Notes: generated by a model not told the origin, from the letters alone. 64,000 bases of DNA from Cedecea neteri (GCF_000757825.1 NZ_CP009451.1:310001-374000), one strand, 5' to 3'. Positions 51,950-60,248 are shown, counted from the stretch's first letter. Translations and numbers: made by a program.

Positions 51950-53287
51950 TTACTTCAGGGGTTCGGGCAGCTTAATTACCCAGAAATCGTTCTGCGATTC
52001 AGGTTTTTCCAGCGGTTTCAGCTCGATTTTGGTCGCCACTGCCGTGCCGTCTTTCAACAGATGACCTTTCCCGTCAACCTGGTAGTCATCGGCGTTTTGC
52101 AGCACAGCCTGCAGGCCAAAGTCGTTGTCGTTGATCACGGCAATCGTCTGGTTATCAATCAGCGCCATACCTTCGGCTTTTTCCTGCTGCCAGCCCAGCT
52201 TGCGCAGGTCGACGACCTCTTTTTTGCTCGCCAGCTTGATGCCGCGCGCCTTCAGTTGCTCAGCATCATCAAACTCAGGGGCTTTTTCTTTATCGAACCC
52301 AGCCAGGTCGGACGCGCCGTTCAGATCGACCACATACACCAGGTTGCGCATCTGCTTGTTCTTGTCGCCGCCTTGCTCAATCAGCAACAGCCGGTGGTTA
52401 TCCAGCGCCACGATGTCGCCAATTTTGGCATCTTTGGCTTTTTTATAGACGCCCACGTCTATCGGGTAGCCGTACATTTCTGTTTTACCGGTCGCCGGGT
52501 CGAGACTCACCAGGCGGGTAAACTGCGCGCTGTTTTTGGTTTTGCCGTCAATATCCAGCGTGCTTTGCACCGCTGCAATAATACGGCCATCCGGCATACG
52601 GGTTATGCCTTCGAACCCACGGTTAGGCTGGCGCCATTTGACAATATTTGGCAATCCGCCCGCCACGCCCTGTTCACCTTGCTCAGCCTGCGGACCATAT
52701 TTTTTCAGGATTTTGCCGTCAGCATCCACATGGATAACGAACGGACCGTACTCGTCGCACAGCCAGTAACCGCCTTTGCCGTCCGGCGTTACGCCTTCGG
52801 TATCCAGCCCGCGCTTGTCGCTCTTCAACTGCTGTAACGTATCGCTCAGGGCAATTTCATTGGTAGCACCAATCAACCCTTCCGGCAGCGGCAGCCCGCT
52901 AACTGGCCCTTGCTCATCATGCAGCGGCTTCGCGTCTATAGCTTCGGCCTTGCCTTTGCCAACGCGGAGGGTCATCAGCAGCGGCGTGAAATCAGGATTT
53001 GCAAAAATCTTGGACTCTTTTTTCCCTGCTTTCGGCGAATCGGCGTTTGGCCCGCGATCCGTCACGGTGGTAAAGATCAGGTCGTCGCCCTGCTTGCCCA
53101 TAAAGGTCAGGCCGGAACCTACGCCTACCGGCAATCCATGAGGGAAGTTAGCGGCGTATTCTCCTTTGTAGGCCACGCTATCCCCTTGAGGAAAAGTGAC
53201 AATGTAACGTTCTACCTGCGCATCTGCAGCGTGAACAGCCAGAGGGAAAACGGTACTGCAAAGTAAGGCAAGTGTTTTTAATTTCAT
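51950..53287 (-). CDS. secreted phytase-like/esterase-like beta-propeller protein
   Basis: 445 residues with a Sec signal peptide (1-20, ending VHAA). The mature protein matches the 'esterase-like activity of phytase' family: VTPDGKGGYWLCDEYGPFVIHVDADGKILKKYGP, NRGFEGITRMPDGRIIAAVQSTL and IDNQTIAVINDNDFGLQ are its calcium-binding-like repeats. A periplasmic role in phosphoester hydrolysis is inferred from the family. Convergent with the ABC-F gene. Confidence 0.85.
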   Translation of the reverse strand: MKLKTLALLCSTVFPLAVHAADAQVERYIVTFPQGDSVAYKGEYAANFPHGLPVGVGSGLTFMGKQGDDLIFTTVTDRGPNADSPKAGKKESKIFANPDFTPLLMTLRVGKGKAEAIDAKPLHDEQGPVSGLPLPEGLIGATNEIALSDTLQQLKSDKRGLDTEGVTPDGKGGYWLCDEYGPFVIHVDADGKILKKYGPQAEQGEQGVAGGLPNIVKWRQPNRGFEGITRMPDGRIIAAVQSTLDIDGKTKNSAQFTRLVSLDPATGKTEMYGYPIDVGVYKKAKDAKIGDIVALDNHRLLLIEQGGDKNKQMRNLVYVVDLNGASDLAGFDKEKAPEFDDAEQLKARGIKLASKKEVVDLRKLGWQQEKAEGMALIDNQTIAVINDNDFGLQAVLQNADDYQVDGKGHLLKDGTAVATKIELKPLEKPESQNDFWVIKLPEPLK

Positions 53288-53390
53288 GGTTTTTATACAT
53301 ATCGGTGGTTGAGGTACCGGAGTTATAAAATAGCCAGATGACAGTAAGATTACACTTTGTGCTCTATATTCGCCGTTTGGTAAATATCCC

Positions 53391-53417
53391 CTTCGCGCTG
53401 CCGATAACCTTACAGCC
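53391..53417 (+). promoter_or_regulatory. sigma-28 (FliA) promoter of the chemoreceptor gene
   Basis: TAAA (53391-53394), 15 bases, GCCGATAA (53410-53417) is a full match to the flagellar class 3 consensus TAAA-N15-GCCGATAA. The chemoreceptor start is 65 bases downstream. Confidence 0.85.
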
Positions 53418-53481
53418 AGCAGTGTTGAACTTCTTAGCGGCTGGCTGGGATGAGAATATTTTACCGAATTAAGGATGTACT

Positions 53482-55020
53482 ATGTCAGTCAGGCGTTTTT
53501 CGATTTTGGTTTTCAGCACGCTGTTGCTTATTTTTCTCGCCAGTACGGCGTCCAACATTTGGTCCCTTACCCGCAGCAATCACGCCCTCAATGACGTAAA
53601 CAGTGAAATCCGCGTCGTGTTATCCGTAATTGACCCGATTAACCACAGCCGCACGATGCGCGTTCGCGCCATGCAGGCGATTCAGGAGATGGATTCAGGC
53701 AACGCCTCAGGGGCAAGCCAGAGTCTGGAAGGTGCAAAGGAAGCGCTGGGCAAAGCCGACTCAAGTTTCCAGGGTTACCAGGCGGCGGTGAAGCAGCCCG
53801 GAGAACAGGCGCTGGCGGATGAGTATAAAGCTGCCTGGCTTGCCTATCGTGACGGTGGCCTGCAGCTCCTGCTGGACGCCGCCAAAGCCAATGACAAAAC
53901 CCGCAGCGCTGAACTGGTCACGACCACCATCCCGGCGCTCGATCGCGGGTTCGAAATCACGCTGGATAAGCTGCTGGCGTTCAGAGAACAGCACGCGCGT
54001 CAGCTAAATGAAGATGCACAGGCTGGCTTCCACTCCAGCTTTGTTGCCATCGGCCTGTTTGCCGCGCTGTTTATCGCGATCCTCGCCGCCGTGTTTATTT
54101 TGCTGAAGGTTCGCGTTCTTAAAGAGCTGGATACCGCGAAGTCGCACTGCGCTGAAATCGCCAACGGCCTGCTGCATCACTCGATTGATATCAAATCCAA
54201 TGATGAAATCGGCCAGATGATGCACAGCCTTGAGCAAATGCGCCTGTCGCTGACCGACATCATTGGCCAGGTGCGTGACTCCAGTACCACCGTGGCTTAT
54301 GCCGCAGAAGAGATAGCGGCAGGCAATACCGACCTGTCTGCCCGCACCGAAGAACAAGCGGCCTCTCTGGGCGAAACGGCGGCCAGTATGGAACAGCTTA
54401 CCGTCACGGTTAAACGGACGTCGGAAAGCTCGCATCAGGCCAATACGCTGGCTAACGGTATGCGCGCGGCGGCGAGCGAAGGTCAGCAAATCGTCGACCA
54501 GGTGATAGGCTCCATGCGCAATATCGAAACCAGTTCCGGCAAAATCGACAGCATTATCTCCATCATTGAAGACATTGCTTTCCAGACCAATATTCTTGCC
54601 CTTAACGCGGCGGTAGAAGCCGCACGAGCGGGTGAACAAGGCCGTGGTTTTGCGGTGGTCGCCTCCGAGGTGCGCAACCTTGCCCAGCGCTCCTCCGTGG
54701 CGGCAAAAGAGATTAAAGATCTGATTGAGCTGTCCGGCCAGCAGGTTATCAACGGCAGCGAGCTGGTTAACCGCGCGGGGGAAAGCATGAAGCGCATCTC
54801 ATCTTCCATAACGCAAGTCACCACGCTAATGGCGGAAATTGCCGTGTCTACCGACGAGCAAAGCCGCGGCATCGAGCAAATTAACCAGGCCGTGCTGCAA
54901 ATGGACGTGGTTACGCAGCAAAACGCCGCGCTGGTTGAGCAAGCTTCTGCCGCCGCTCTTTCTCTGAAGGATCAGTCTCAGCGGCTCAACGAAGCCGTCT
55001 CGGTGTTCAAACTCGCCTGA
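53482..55020 (+). CDS. methyl-accepting chemotaxis protein (Tar/Tsr-type)
   Basis: 512 residues. Transmembrane helix 1 (about 7-29), four-helix-bundle ligand domain (30-188), helix 2 (about 190-212), HAMP, then signalling domain with methylation regions TDLSARTEEQAASLGETAASMEQLT and the tip IAFQTNILALNAAVEAARAGEQGRGFAVVASEVRNLAQRS. It lacks the C-terminal NWETF tether, so it would rely on full-length receptors for methylation. A sigma-28 promoter and a downstream hairpin show it is its own flagellar-regulon unit. Ligand unknown. Confidence 0.93.
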   Translation: MSVRRFSILVFSTLLLIFLASTASNIWSLTRSNHALNDVNSEIRVVLSVIDPINHSRTMRVRAMQAIQEMDSGNASGASQSLEGAKEALGKADSSFQGYQAAVKQPGEQALADEYKAAWLAYRDGGLQLLLDAAKANDKTRSAELVTTTIPALDRGFEITLDKLLAFREQHARQLNEDAQAGFHSSFVAIGLFAALFIAILAAVFILLKVRVLKELDTAKSHCAEIANGLLHHSIDIKSNDEIGQMMHSLEQMRLSLTDIIGQVRDSSTTVAYAAEEIAAGNTDLSARTEEQAASLGETAASMEQLTVTVKRTSESSHQANTLANGMRAAASEGQQIVDQVIGSMRNIETSSGKIDSIISIIEDIAFQTNILALNAAVEAARAGEQGRGFAVVASEVRNLAQRSSVAAKEIKDLIELSGQQVINGSELVNRAGESMKRISSSITQVTTLMAEIAVSTDEQSRGIEQINQAVLQMDVVTQQNAALVEQASAAALSLKDQSQRLNEAVSVFKLA

Positions 55021-55030
55021 TAGCCTCTTC

Positions 55031-55060
55031 AGGCCACCTTCTGCCGTTCTGGGGTGGCCT
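55031..55060 (+). terminator. terminator of the chemoreceptor gene
   Basis: AGGCCACC (55031-55038) pairs with GGTGGCCT (55053-55060), followed by GTTGTT, starting 10 bases after the stop. Confidence 0.7.
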
Positions 55061-55147
55061 GTTGTTAAGATTCTGTAGTGATAAATGTTGATCTGCGTCA
55101 CGGTCTGCCGTTAAATACAGGCTCTTGTTACTATTCTGTTACTCATC

Positions 55148-56065
55148 ATGATCGTTCGCCCGCATCAACACTGGTTGGCTCGCCTGTTCGTCTGGCACGG
55201 CTCAGTTCTGGAAAAAATCTATTCCCGCCTGCTGCTGAATCTTGCTCTTTCGATTAGCGTTATTTTCTTTCTGCCGTGGTATGAAACCCTCGGGATTAAG
55301 CTCACCATCGCGCCGTTCAGCATCCTCGGCGTGGCCATCGCTATTTTCCTCGGGTTCCGCAACAGCGCCTGTTACGCGCGTTTTAACGAAGCGCGTTTGC
55401 TGTGGGGGCAACTGGCTATCACCTCCCGCTCTTTGCTGCGAGAAGTGAAAACGCTGACGGGCGACCAGCCTGAAGCCGTGCAGCATTTTGTGAATTTGCA
55501 GGTGGCCTTTTGCCACAGCCTGCGCATGACGTTGCGCAAAAAGCCGCAGCAGGAGACGCTTAGCCGCTACCTGAGCCCACAAGATCTGGCCTGGGTCAGC
55601 GAAAGCCACGCCCCGTGCAACCGTATTCTGATGCTGATGGGCAGCTGGCTGAACCAGCAGCGCGAACGAGGCGTTATTTCTGACGTGCTGTGGCGCAGTC
55701 TGGACAACCACCTGAACGAACTGTCGGCGGTTTCCGGCGGCTGCGAACGTATTATTTCTACCCCGATGCCGTTCGCCTACAGCCTTATCCAGCACCGCAC
55801 GGTGTATATCTTCTGCATCATGCTGCCGTTTGCCCTGGTGACCGACCTGCACTACATGACGCCGTTTGTTTCGGTGTTTGTTTCCTACACCTTTATCTCT
55901 CTCGACTCGCTGGCCGAAGAGCTGGAAGATCCGTTTGGTACCGAGGATAACGACCTGCCGCTGGATGCAATTTGCGTGGCGATTGAGCGTGATTTGCGGG
56001 ATATGAACGACGAGGCGGAGAAGCCCGAGGCGCTGAAGCCTAACAGGCATTATCGGTTGAGCTAG
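55148..56065 (+). CDS. yneE: bestrophin-like inner-membrane protein YneE
   Basis: 305 residues, as E. coli YneE (304), starting MIVRPHQHW. Four membrane segments and the bestrophin/RFP-TM family features FLGFRNSACYARFNEARLLWGQL, PFAYSLIQHRTVYIFCIMLPFALV and LAEELEDPFGTEDNDLPLDAI. Bacterial bestrophins form pentameric channels, in some cases cation-selective. In E. coli the gene lies next to tam; here they are 6 kb apart. Confidence 0.93.
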   Translation: MIVRPHQHWLARLFVWHGSVLEKIYSRLLLNLALSISVIFFLPWYETLGIKLTIAPFSILGVAIAIFLGFRNSACYARFNEARLLWGQLAITSRSLLREVKTLTGDQPEAVQHFVNLQVAFCHSLRMTLRKKPQQETLSRYLSPQDLAWVSESHAPCNRILMLMGSWLNQQRERGVISDVLWRSLDNHLNELSAVSGGCERIISTPMPFAYSLIQHRTVYIFCIMLPFALVTDLHYMTPFVSVFVSYTFISLDSLAEELEDPFGTEDNDLPLDAICVAIERDLRDMNDEAEKPEALKPNRHYRLS

Positions 56066-56066
56066 A

Positions 56067-56100
56067 TTACCCTCACCCTCTCCCTGGAAGGGAGAGGGGA
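56067..56100. repeat. short palindromic intergenic repeat (REP-like, single unit)
   Basis: ACCCTCACCC followed directly by CTCTCCCTGGAAGGGAGAGG: one end module of the composite blocks seen at 25.6, 34.6 and 48.4 kb, in the opposite orientation to the closing module there. It lies between convergent yneE and the ArsR-type gene and may serve as terminator for both. Confidence 0.75.
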
Positions 56101-56124
56101 AACAACCAAGTGCCAGACAGTCTG

Positions 56125-56805
56125 TCAAAACGCCACTCCAAATATCCCCGCCAGCCTGCGCTTACCGCTCGCCGACACGTGCAGCTCGCGGCTGACTAAA
56201 TCCCGCCGCATCCACCCTTTCTCTTCGCAGGCGTGCAGCAACGCTTTCCCTAACTGCCCGCCCAGGTGTTCACGCCTTTCGCTCCAGTCCAGACAGCCGC
56301 AGGCATAGCGACGGCGGGACGAACCGGCCTCCGCGCTTACCCCAAGAAGCAACAGTTGCTCTTTACCGTGAGCGGTGACCGCATACTCTTCACCTTCCAG
56401 CCAGTTAAGACGAAACAGCGCGTCGTGCAGCGCCACCGCAATTTCACCCGCCATATGGTCGTAGCAGGTTCTGGCGTAGCGAAGGTTGCTGGGCGTTTTA
56501 GTGCGTAATGCGGCGTCATCGCGGCCAACCAGCCCCATTAATCCCTCCAGCGCGCTGGCAATTTGGCTGCTATAAAGCCGATAGTAGCGGTGCCGCCCCT
56601 GCTGTACGCAGGCAATAAGCGATTGCTCCATCAGCTTTGCCAGATGGCTACTGGCGGTCGATGGCGCCACATCAGCCATAATGCTTAATTCGGTTGCGGT
56701 CCATGCCCGGCCATCCATGAGTGCACAAAGCATGCTGGCGCGGGTTTTATCTGCAATGGCGGCGGCAACGCCGGCAAGGCGGGATTCCAGAAAATGTGTT
56801 TCCAT
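56125..56805 (-). CDS. ArsR-family (winged helix) transcriptional regulator
   Basis: 226 residues from the ATG at 56805 (METHFLESRLAGVAAAIADKTRASML). The HTH (about 20-85; WTATELSIMADVAPSTASSHLAKLMEQSLIACVQQGRHRYYRL) is ArsR-like. The C-terminal half, containing CYDHMAGEIAVALHDALF and RRRYACGCLDWSERREHLGG, is typical of longer ArsR regulators and has several cysteines that could sense redox state or metal. It is divergent from the monooxygenase/TauE pair, which it probably controls. A reading start further upstream (57108) is possible but would overlap that operon. Confidence 0.87.
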   Translation of the reverse strand: METHFLESRLAGVAAAIADKTRASMLCALMDGRAWTATELSIMADVAPSTASSHLAKLMEQSLIACVQQGRHRYYRLYSSQIASALEGLMGLVGRDDAALRTKTPSNLRYARTCYDHMAGEIAVALHDALFRLNWLEGEEYAVTAHGKEQLLLLGVSAEAGSSRRRYACGCLDWSERREHLGGQLGKALLHACEEKGWMRRDLVSRELHVSASGKRRLAGIFGVAF

Positions 56806-56880
56806 ATTTCGATGCTCAGCGAAGCGTCCTGTCTGACGATGAATTAGGGTTAGCAGGAGATAACCATAAGGAGCAACCTG

Positions 56881-57240
56881 ATGATCGCCGTAATCTTTGA
56901 AGTCCTGCCTGCAGAAGGTCACTATAGCCGCTATCTTGAGCTGGCGGCAGAGCTTAAGCCGCTGCTGGCAGAAATTGAGGGGTTTATCTCCATTGAGCGT
57001 TTTCAGAGCCTTAGCGAGCCGGGGAAAATTCTCTCGCTTTCGTTCTGGCGCGATGAGGCCGCCGTGCAGCAATGGCGCACCCAGGAACTGCATCGCAGCG
57101 TCCAGCAACAGGGCCGCAGCGCGGTCTTTACCGATTACCGGCTAAGGGTCGCAGGCGTGATTCGGGATTATGGCATGTTCGACCGTGAACAAGCGCCGCA
57201 GGACAGCCGTGACGCGCACAAGGAAAACGCTGATGAGTGA
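56881..57240 (+). CDS. antibiotic biosynthesis monooxygenase (ABM)-domain protein
   Basis: 119 residues with a dimeric alpha/beta-barrel ABM fold (MIAVIFEVLPAEGHYSRYLELAAELKPLLAEIEGFISIERFQSL, then LSLSFWRDEAAVQQWRTQELHR). Such proteins include haem-degrading and quinone or sulfur-compound oxygenases. The start overlaps nothing; its stop overlaps the TauE-type start by 8 bases (ATGAGTGA), so the two are coupled. Preceded by a clear ATAAGGAG. Confidence 0.87.
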   Translation: MIAVIFEVLPAEGHYSRYLELAAELKPLLAEIEGFISIERFQSLSEPGKILSLSFWRDEAAVQQWRTQELHRSVQQQGRSAVFTDYRLRVAGVIRDYGMFDREQAPQDSRDAHKENADE

Positions 57241-57976
57241 TATCACGCTAAGCCTGGCGATTGCCGCCACGTTTGTTCTCGCAGGAACCGTGAAGGGCGT
57301 CACCGGGATGGGTTTACCCACCGTGGCGATGGGCATTTTAGGATCGCTGATTTCCCCGGTTGCGGCGGCCGGCATGCTGCTTCTGCCCTCTTTCCTGACC
57401 AATATTTTCCAGCTCTATGAAGGCGGTAACCTGGCCGCATTGCTCAGGCGCCTGTGGCCGATGATGCTGACCATCGTGCTGGGTACCATCGCCAGCAGCA
57501 GCCTGTTAGCTTCGGGCAGCAGCCACGCGACCACAATTTCGCTGGGCATCGCGCTGATTATCTATGCGTTATGGACGCTTTTTGCCAGACCGCTGCACGT
57601 GCCTGCCCGCCATGAACGCTGGCTTTCACCGCTGACAGGCTTGCTCACAGGGTTGTTGACCGGCGGGACCGGCGTGTTTGTGATCCCCGCCGTGCCGTAT
57701 ATTCAGTCGCTTGGCCTCGAGCGCGATGAACTGGTTCAGGCGCTCGGGCTTTCCTTCACCTTTTCTACCCTGGCGCTGGCGGCCGGGCTTTGGTGGCACG
57801 GCGCGCTGCAGGAAATCGCTATCAGCACGTCAGTCATGGCGGTGGTCGCCGCGCTTATCGGCCTGTTTGCAGGCCAGCGTATCCGCAAATGCATCAGCCC
57901 ATTAGCCTTCAAACGCGGCTTCCTGGTTTGCCTGGTTCTGCTCGGCGGCGATATGGTTATCCGGGCGCTGATTTAG
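57233..57976 (+). CDS. TauE/SafE-family sulfite exporter-like permease
   Basis: 247 residues from the ATG at 57233, with seven or eight transmembrane helices. TVKGVTGMGLPTVAMGIL and the second repeat GLLTGLLTGGTGVFVIPAVPYIQSLGL are the paired family motifs. TauE/SafE members export sulfite, sulfoacetate or related organic anions. Coupling to an ABM monooxygenase, and a rhodanese on its far side, suggests oxidation and export of a sulfur compound; this is inference. Its stop overlaps the convergent rhodanese stop. Confidence 0.88.
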   Translation: MSDITLSLAIAATFVLAGTVKGVTGMGLPTVAMGILGSLISPVAAAGMLLLPSFLTNIFQLYEGGNLAALLRRLWPMMLTIVLGTIASSSLLASGSSHATTISLGIALIIYALWTLFARPLHVPARHERWLSPLTGLLTGLLTGGTGVFVIPAVPYIQSLGLERDELVQALGLSFTFSTLALAAGLWWHGALQEIAISTSVMAVVAALIGLFAGQRIRKCISPLAFKRGFLVCLVLLGGDMVIRALI

Positions 57977-58362
57977 CCGAACGCCAGGCCTTCATTTGCC
58001 CAGCCGGTAATGCCACCGGGCATAACCTTCACTAACCTGCCGAGCTGCGCAAGTTTCAATGCGGCGCGGTCGGCACCGTTGCAGTGTGGCCCTGCGCAGT
58101 ACACCACAAACAGCGTGTCTGCGGGCCATTCGGCCATGCGGGCTTCGGTGATAAGCCGGTGCGGTAAATGAATAGCGCCCGGCAGGTGCCGACGAGCAAA
58201 TGCCTCGTCAGACCCCACCACGTGAAGCAAAACAAAGTCGATATCACCGCTGTGAATCGCCGCGTTGACGTCTGCACAGTCGGTTTCAAGCGACAGTTTT
58301 TGCAGGTAATGCGCCGCGACGATTTCTGGCGTAGCCGCAGGGTAATCAGTGACATAGCTCAT
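57973..58362 (-). CDS. rhodanese-like protein
   Basis: 129 residues from the ATG at 58362, behind AAGGAGA. Single rhodanese domain with the active-site cysteine in FVVYCAGPHCNGADRAA (Cys89); the loop CAGPHCNG resembles arsenate-reductase-like or thiosulfate sulfurtransferase members. HLPGAIHLPHRLI is the usual substrate-side motif. It may transfer sulfane sulfur. Divergent from a GlxA-type regulator 65 bases away, its likely controller. Confidence 0.88.
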   Translation of the reverse strand: MSYVTDYPAATPEIVAAHYLQKLSLETDCADVNAAIHSGDIDFVLLHVVGSDEAFARRHLPGAIHLPHRLITEARMAEWPADTLFVVYCAGPHCNGADRAALKLAQLGRLVKVMPGGITGWANEGLAFG

Positions 58363-58427
58363 ATGCTTCTCCTTTTGGTTTGAGCTTTGATTCTGAAGCA
58401 GCCGAGGCGACTTGACAGCTGGCATAA

Positions 58428-59432
58428 ATGACGATTAGCGTAAAGATTATGACAAAATTATCCGTTACCTCTGATTCTCCGCTCGTTGTGGCGCTCGCCT
58501 ACGACGGCCTTTGTACGTTTGAATTCGGCGTGGCCGTCGAGGTTTTTGGCCTGCCGCGCCCGGAGATGGGCGAAAATTGGTACCGGTTTGCCGTGGCCGG
58601 TATCGAGTCCGGCGAGCTTCGGGCGATGGGCGGTATTCGGCTGGCCGTTGACGGCGGGCTGGATTTGCTGGCTGAAGCCAGCCTGATTGTCATCCCCGGC
58701 TGGCGCGGTATTGATGCACCTGTCCCGGAGGCGCTGATCGAAGCCCTGAGGGCAGCGCACATGCGCGGTGCCCGCATTATGTCCATCTGTTCTGGCGTAT
58801 TTGTTCTGGCCGCGGCTGGCTTGCTTAATGGCAAACGGGCAACCACCCACTGGCGCTACACGGCTGCGCTGCAGGCGCGTTATCCGGACATCGACGTTAT
58901 TCCGGACGTGCTTTACCTCGACAACGGTGACGTTTTAACCTCTGCAGGCAGCGCCGCGGGCATCGACCTCTGCCTGCATCTGGTGCGCCGTGATTTCGGC
59001 GCAGCGGCCGCGAACAGCGTTGCGCGCCGATTGGTCGTACAGCCGCATCGCGACGGCGGGCAGGCTCAGTTTATTGAACAGGCCGTCCCCGTAGAATACG
59101 AAGGCGAACGATTCGCGCCGCTGTTTGATTATCTTCAGCGCACGCTTAGCGGCCAGCATTCCGTGGCAAGCCTCGCCGCTTTTGTCGGCATGAGCCCGAG
59201 GACTTTTTTACGCCGCTTTGAGGCCGCAACGGGCGTGACGCCTGCCCGCTGGCTGCTACAAACTCGCCTCAAGCGCTGCCGGGAACTGCTGGAAAACAGC
59301 GCGTTGTCGGTAGAGCTTATTGCCGAACAAACGGGATTTGGTTCAGCGGCAACGCTGCGGCATCACTTTCGGAAACACCTGCGTACTTCTCCCGGCGCTT
59401 ATCGAAATTCATTTACTTCACAAAACGAATAA
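58428..59432 (+). CDS. GlxA-type transcriptional regulator (DJ-1/PfpI plus AraC HTH)
   Basis: 334 residues (an ATG at 58449 could be the true start: MTKLSVTSDS). The N-terminal DJ-1/PfpI-like sensing domain (10-200) includes SICSGVFVLAAAGLLNGKRATTHW and TSAGSAAGIDLCLHLVRRDFG. The C-terminal AraC DNA-binding domain (about 228-330) has FVGMSPRTFLRRFEAATGVTPARWLLQTRLKRCRELLE and TGFGSAATLRHHFRKHLRTSPGAYR. It probably activates the divergent rhodanese gene in response to an unknown small molecule. Confidence 0.9.
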   Translation: MTISVKIMTKLSVTSDSPLVVALAYDGLCTFEFGVAVEVFGLPRPEMGENWYRFAVAGIESGELRAMGGIRLAVDGGLDLLAEASLIVIPGWRGIDAPVPEALIEALRAAHMRGARIMSICSGVFVLAAAGLLNGKRATTHWRYTAALQARYPDIDVIPDVLYLDNGDVLTSAGSAAGIDLCLHLVRRDFGAAAANSVARRLVVQPHRDGGQAQFIEQAVPVEYEGERFAPLFDYLQRTLSGQHSVASLAAFVGMSPRTFLRRFEAATGVTPARWLLQTRLKRCRELLENSALSVELIAEQTGFGSAATLRHHFRKHLRTSPGAYRNSFTSQNE

Positions 59433-59440
59433 TTTACCTG

Positions 59441-59475
59441 CGGTTAGTCATTGTTTAAGTTGTGTACGGTATGAT
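59441..59475 (+). promoter_or_regulatory. PhoP box and -10 element of mgtS
   Basis: CGGTTA (59441-59446), five bases, TGTTTA (59452-59457), then 12 bases to TATGAT (59470-59475). This is the PhoP direct-repeat layout, equal in spacing to that at 6752. E. coli mgtS is PhoPQ-controlled, which supports the call. The leader continues to 59553 and contains the perfect palindrome ATTTCTATAGAAAT (59518-59531). Confidence 0.8.
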
Positions 59476-59553
59476 GGCGTCACTCATCTGAGTAAACCCT
59501 TTTTTATCACGCGAGGTATTTCTATAGAAATGCAGTAATCTGGAGGATTAACT

Positions 59554-59649
59554 ATGTTAGGGAACATGAACGTATTTATGGCAGTACTCGGATTCATCTT
59601 GTTTTCCGGTTTTCTTGCCGCCTGGTTTAGCCACAAATGGGATGACTAA
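59554..59649 (+). CDS. mgtS: small membrane protein MgtS (YneM)
   Basis: 31 residues, nearly identical to E. coli MgtS: begins MLGNMNVFMAVLG and ends FSHKWDD, with one transmembrane helix (about 6-24). Start preceded by GGAGGA. MgtS protects the magnesium transporter MgtA from FtsH degradation and modulates PitA during magnesium limitation. It has no partner gene close by. Confidence 0.96.
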   Translation: MLGNMNVFMAVLGFILFSGFLAAWFSHKWDD

Positions 59650-59675
59650 TGAACGGTGACCTTCCCCCACCTACC

Positions 59676-59718
59676 ACGCCTCTCGCGAAATACACTTTCC
59701 GGGAGGCGTTTTCTTTTC
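59676..59718 (+). terminator. terminator after mgtS
   Basis: ACGCCTC (59676-59682) pairs with GAGGCGT (59703-59709), the stem extending inward through GCGAAA/TTTCCG, and followed by TTTTCTTTTC. In E. coli the sRNA MgrR is encoded next to mgtS; the 59650-59715 stretch with CTTCCCCCACC could belong to such an RNA, but I cannot confirm it. Confidence 0.75.
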
Positions 59719-59843
59719 TGCCGCCGGTTACGGTGGAGGATTTGCTAACAAAAAAATACAGCGCGAAATGAGTAAATCGGCACAATTTGTTGTCTTCCTA
59801 TTCGGGACCAACAAAAGCAGACTGGATTCACTCTGGAGAATTT

Positions 59844-60203
59844 ATGCGCAAGTCAACAAAAGTAGCGGTATTAATGGCGGTATGGCTCGCGGGCGCGCTG
59901 CCCTCTCTGGCCTTTGCCTATTCAGGGGATAAGCAGCTGAAAGCGACTGCGCCCGGCACGTCTACGCAGTCCTATGAACTAAAAGAATTCTCCTCAGATT
60001 TCAAAATGTACAAAATCGGCGACATCGCGCCGGACATCTACCGCACGGAACCCTATAACATCAAAAGCTGGCAGCTTCGCCATCTTCCTGCGCCACAGGC
60101 CGGCAGCCACTGGACCTATATGGGCGGCAATTACGTATTAATTACCGACGCCGAAGGAAAAATTCTTCAGGCACTGGCCGGCGATATATTTTATCAGCAC
60201 TAA
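59844..60203 (+). CDS. RcnB-family periplasmic protein
   Basis: 119 residues from the ATG at 59844, behind TGGAG. Signal peptide 1-24 (ending AFA). The mature part ends with the RcnB-type segment WQLRHLPAPQAGSHWTYMGGNYVLITDAEGKILQALAGDIFYQ. RcnB modulates nickel and cobalt efflux in E. coli; this paralogue has no rcnA nearby, so its metal role is inferred. A hairpin (AAGGA/TCCTT around ATCCA/TGGAT, 60202-60234) follows the stop. Confidence 0.82.
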   Translation: MRKSTKVAVLMAVWLAGALPSLAFAYSGDKQLKATAPGTSTQSYELKEFSSDFKMYKIGDIAPDIYRTEPYNIKSWQLRHLPAPQAGSHWTYMGGNYVLITDAEGKILQALAGDIFYQH

Positions 60204-60248
60204 GGATAATCCAACCCTGAGGCTGGATTTCCTTAAGACCTTCAGGGT

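Noticed and set aside
55202..56128. 308-codon minus-strand frame
   Set aside because: Lies opposite yneE, which matches a known protein along its whole length; the antisense product has no known features.
59650..59715. MgrR sRNA
   Set aside because: Position next to mgtS and the C-rich stretch are suggestive, but I see no separate promoter and cannot align it by eye; only the terminator is reported.
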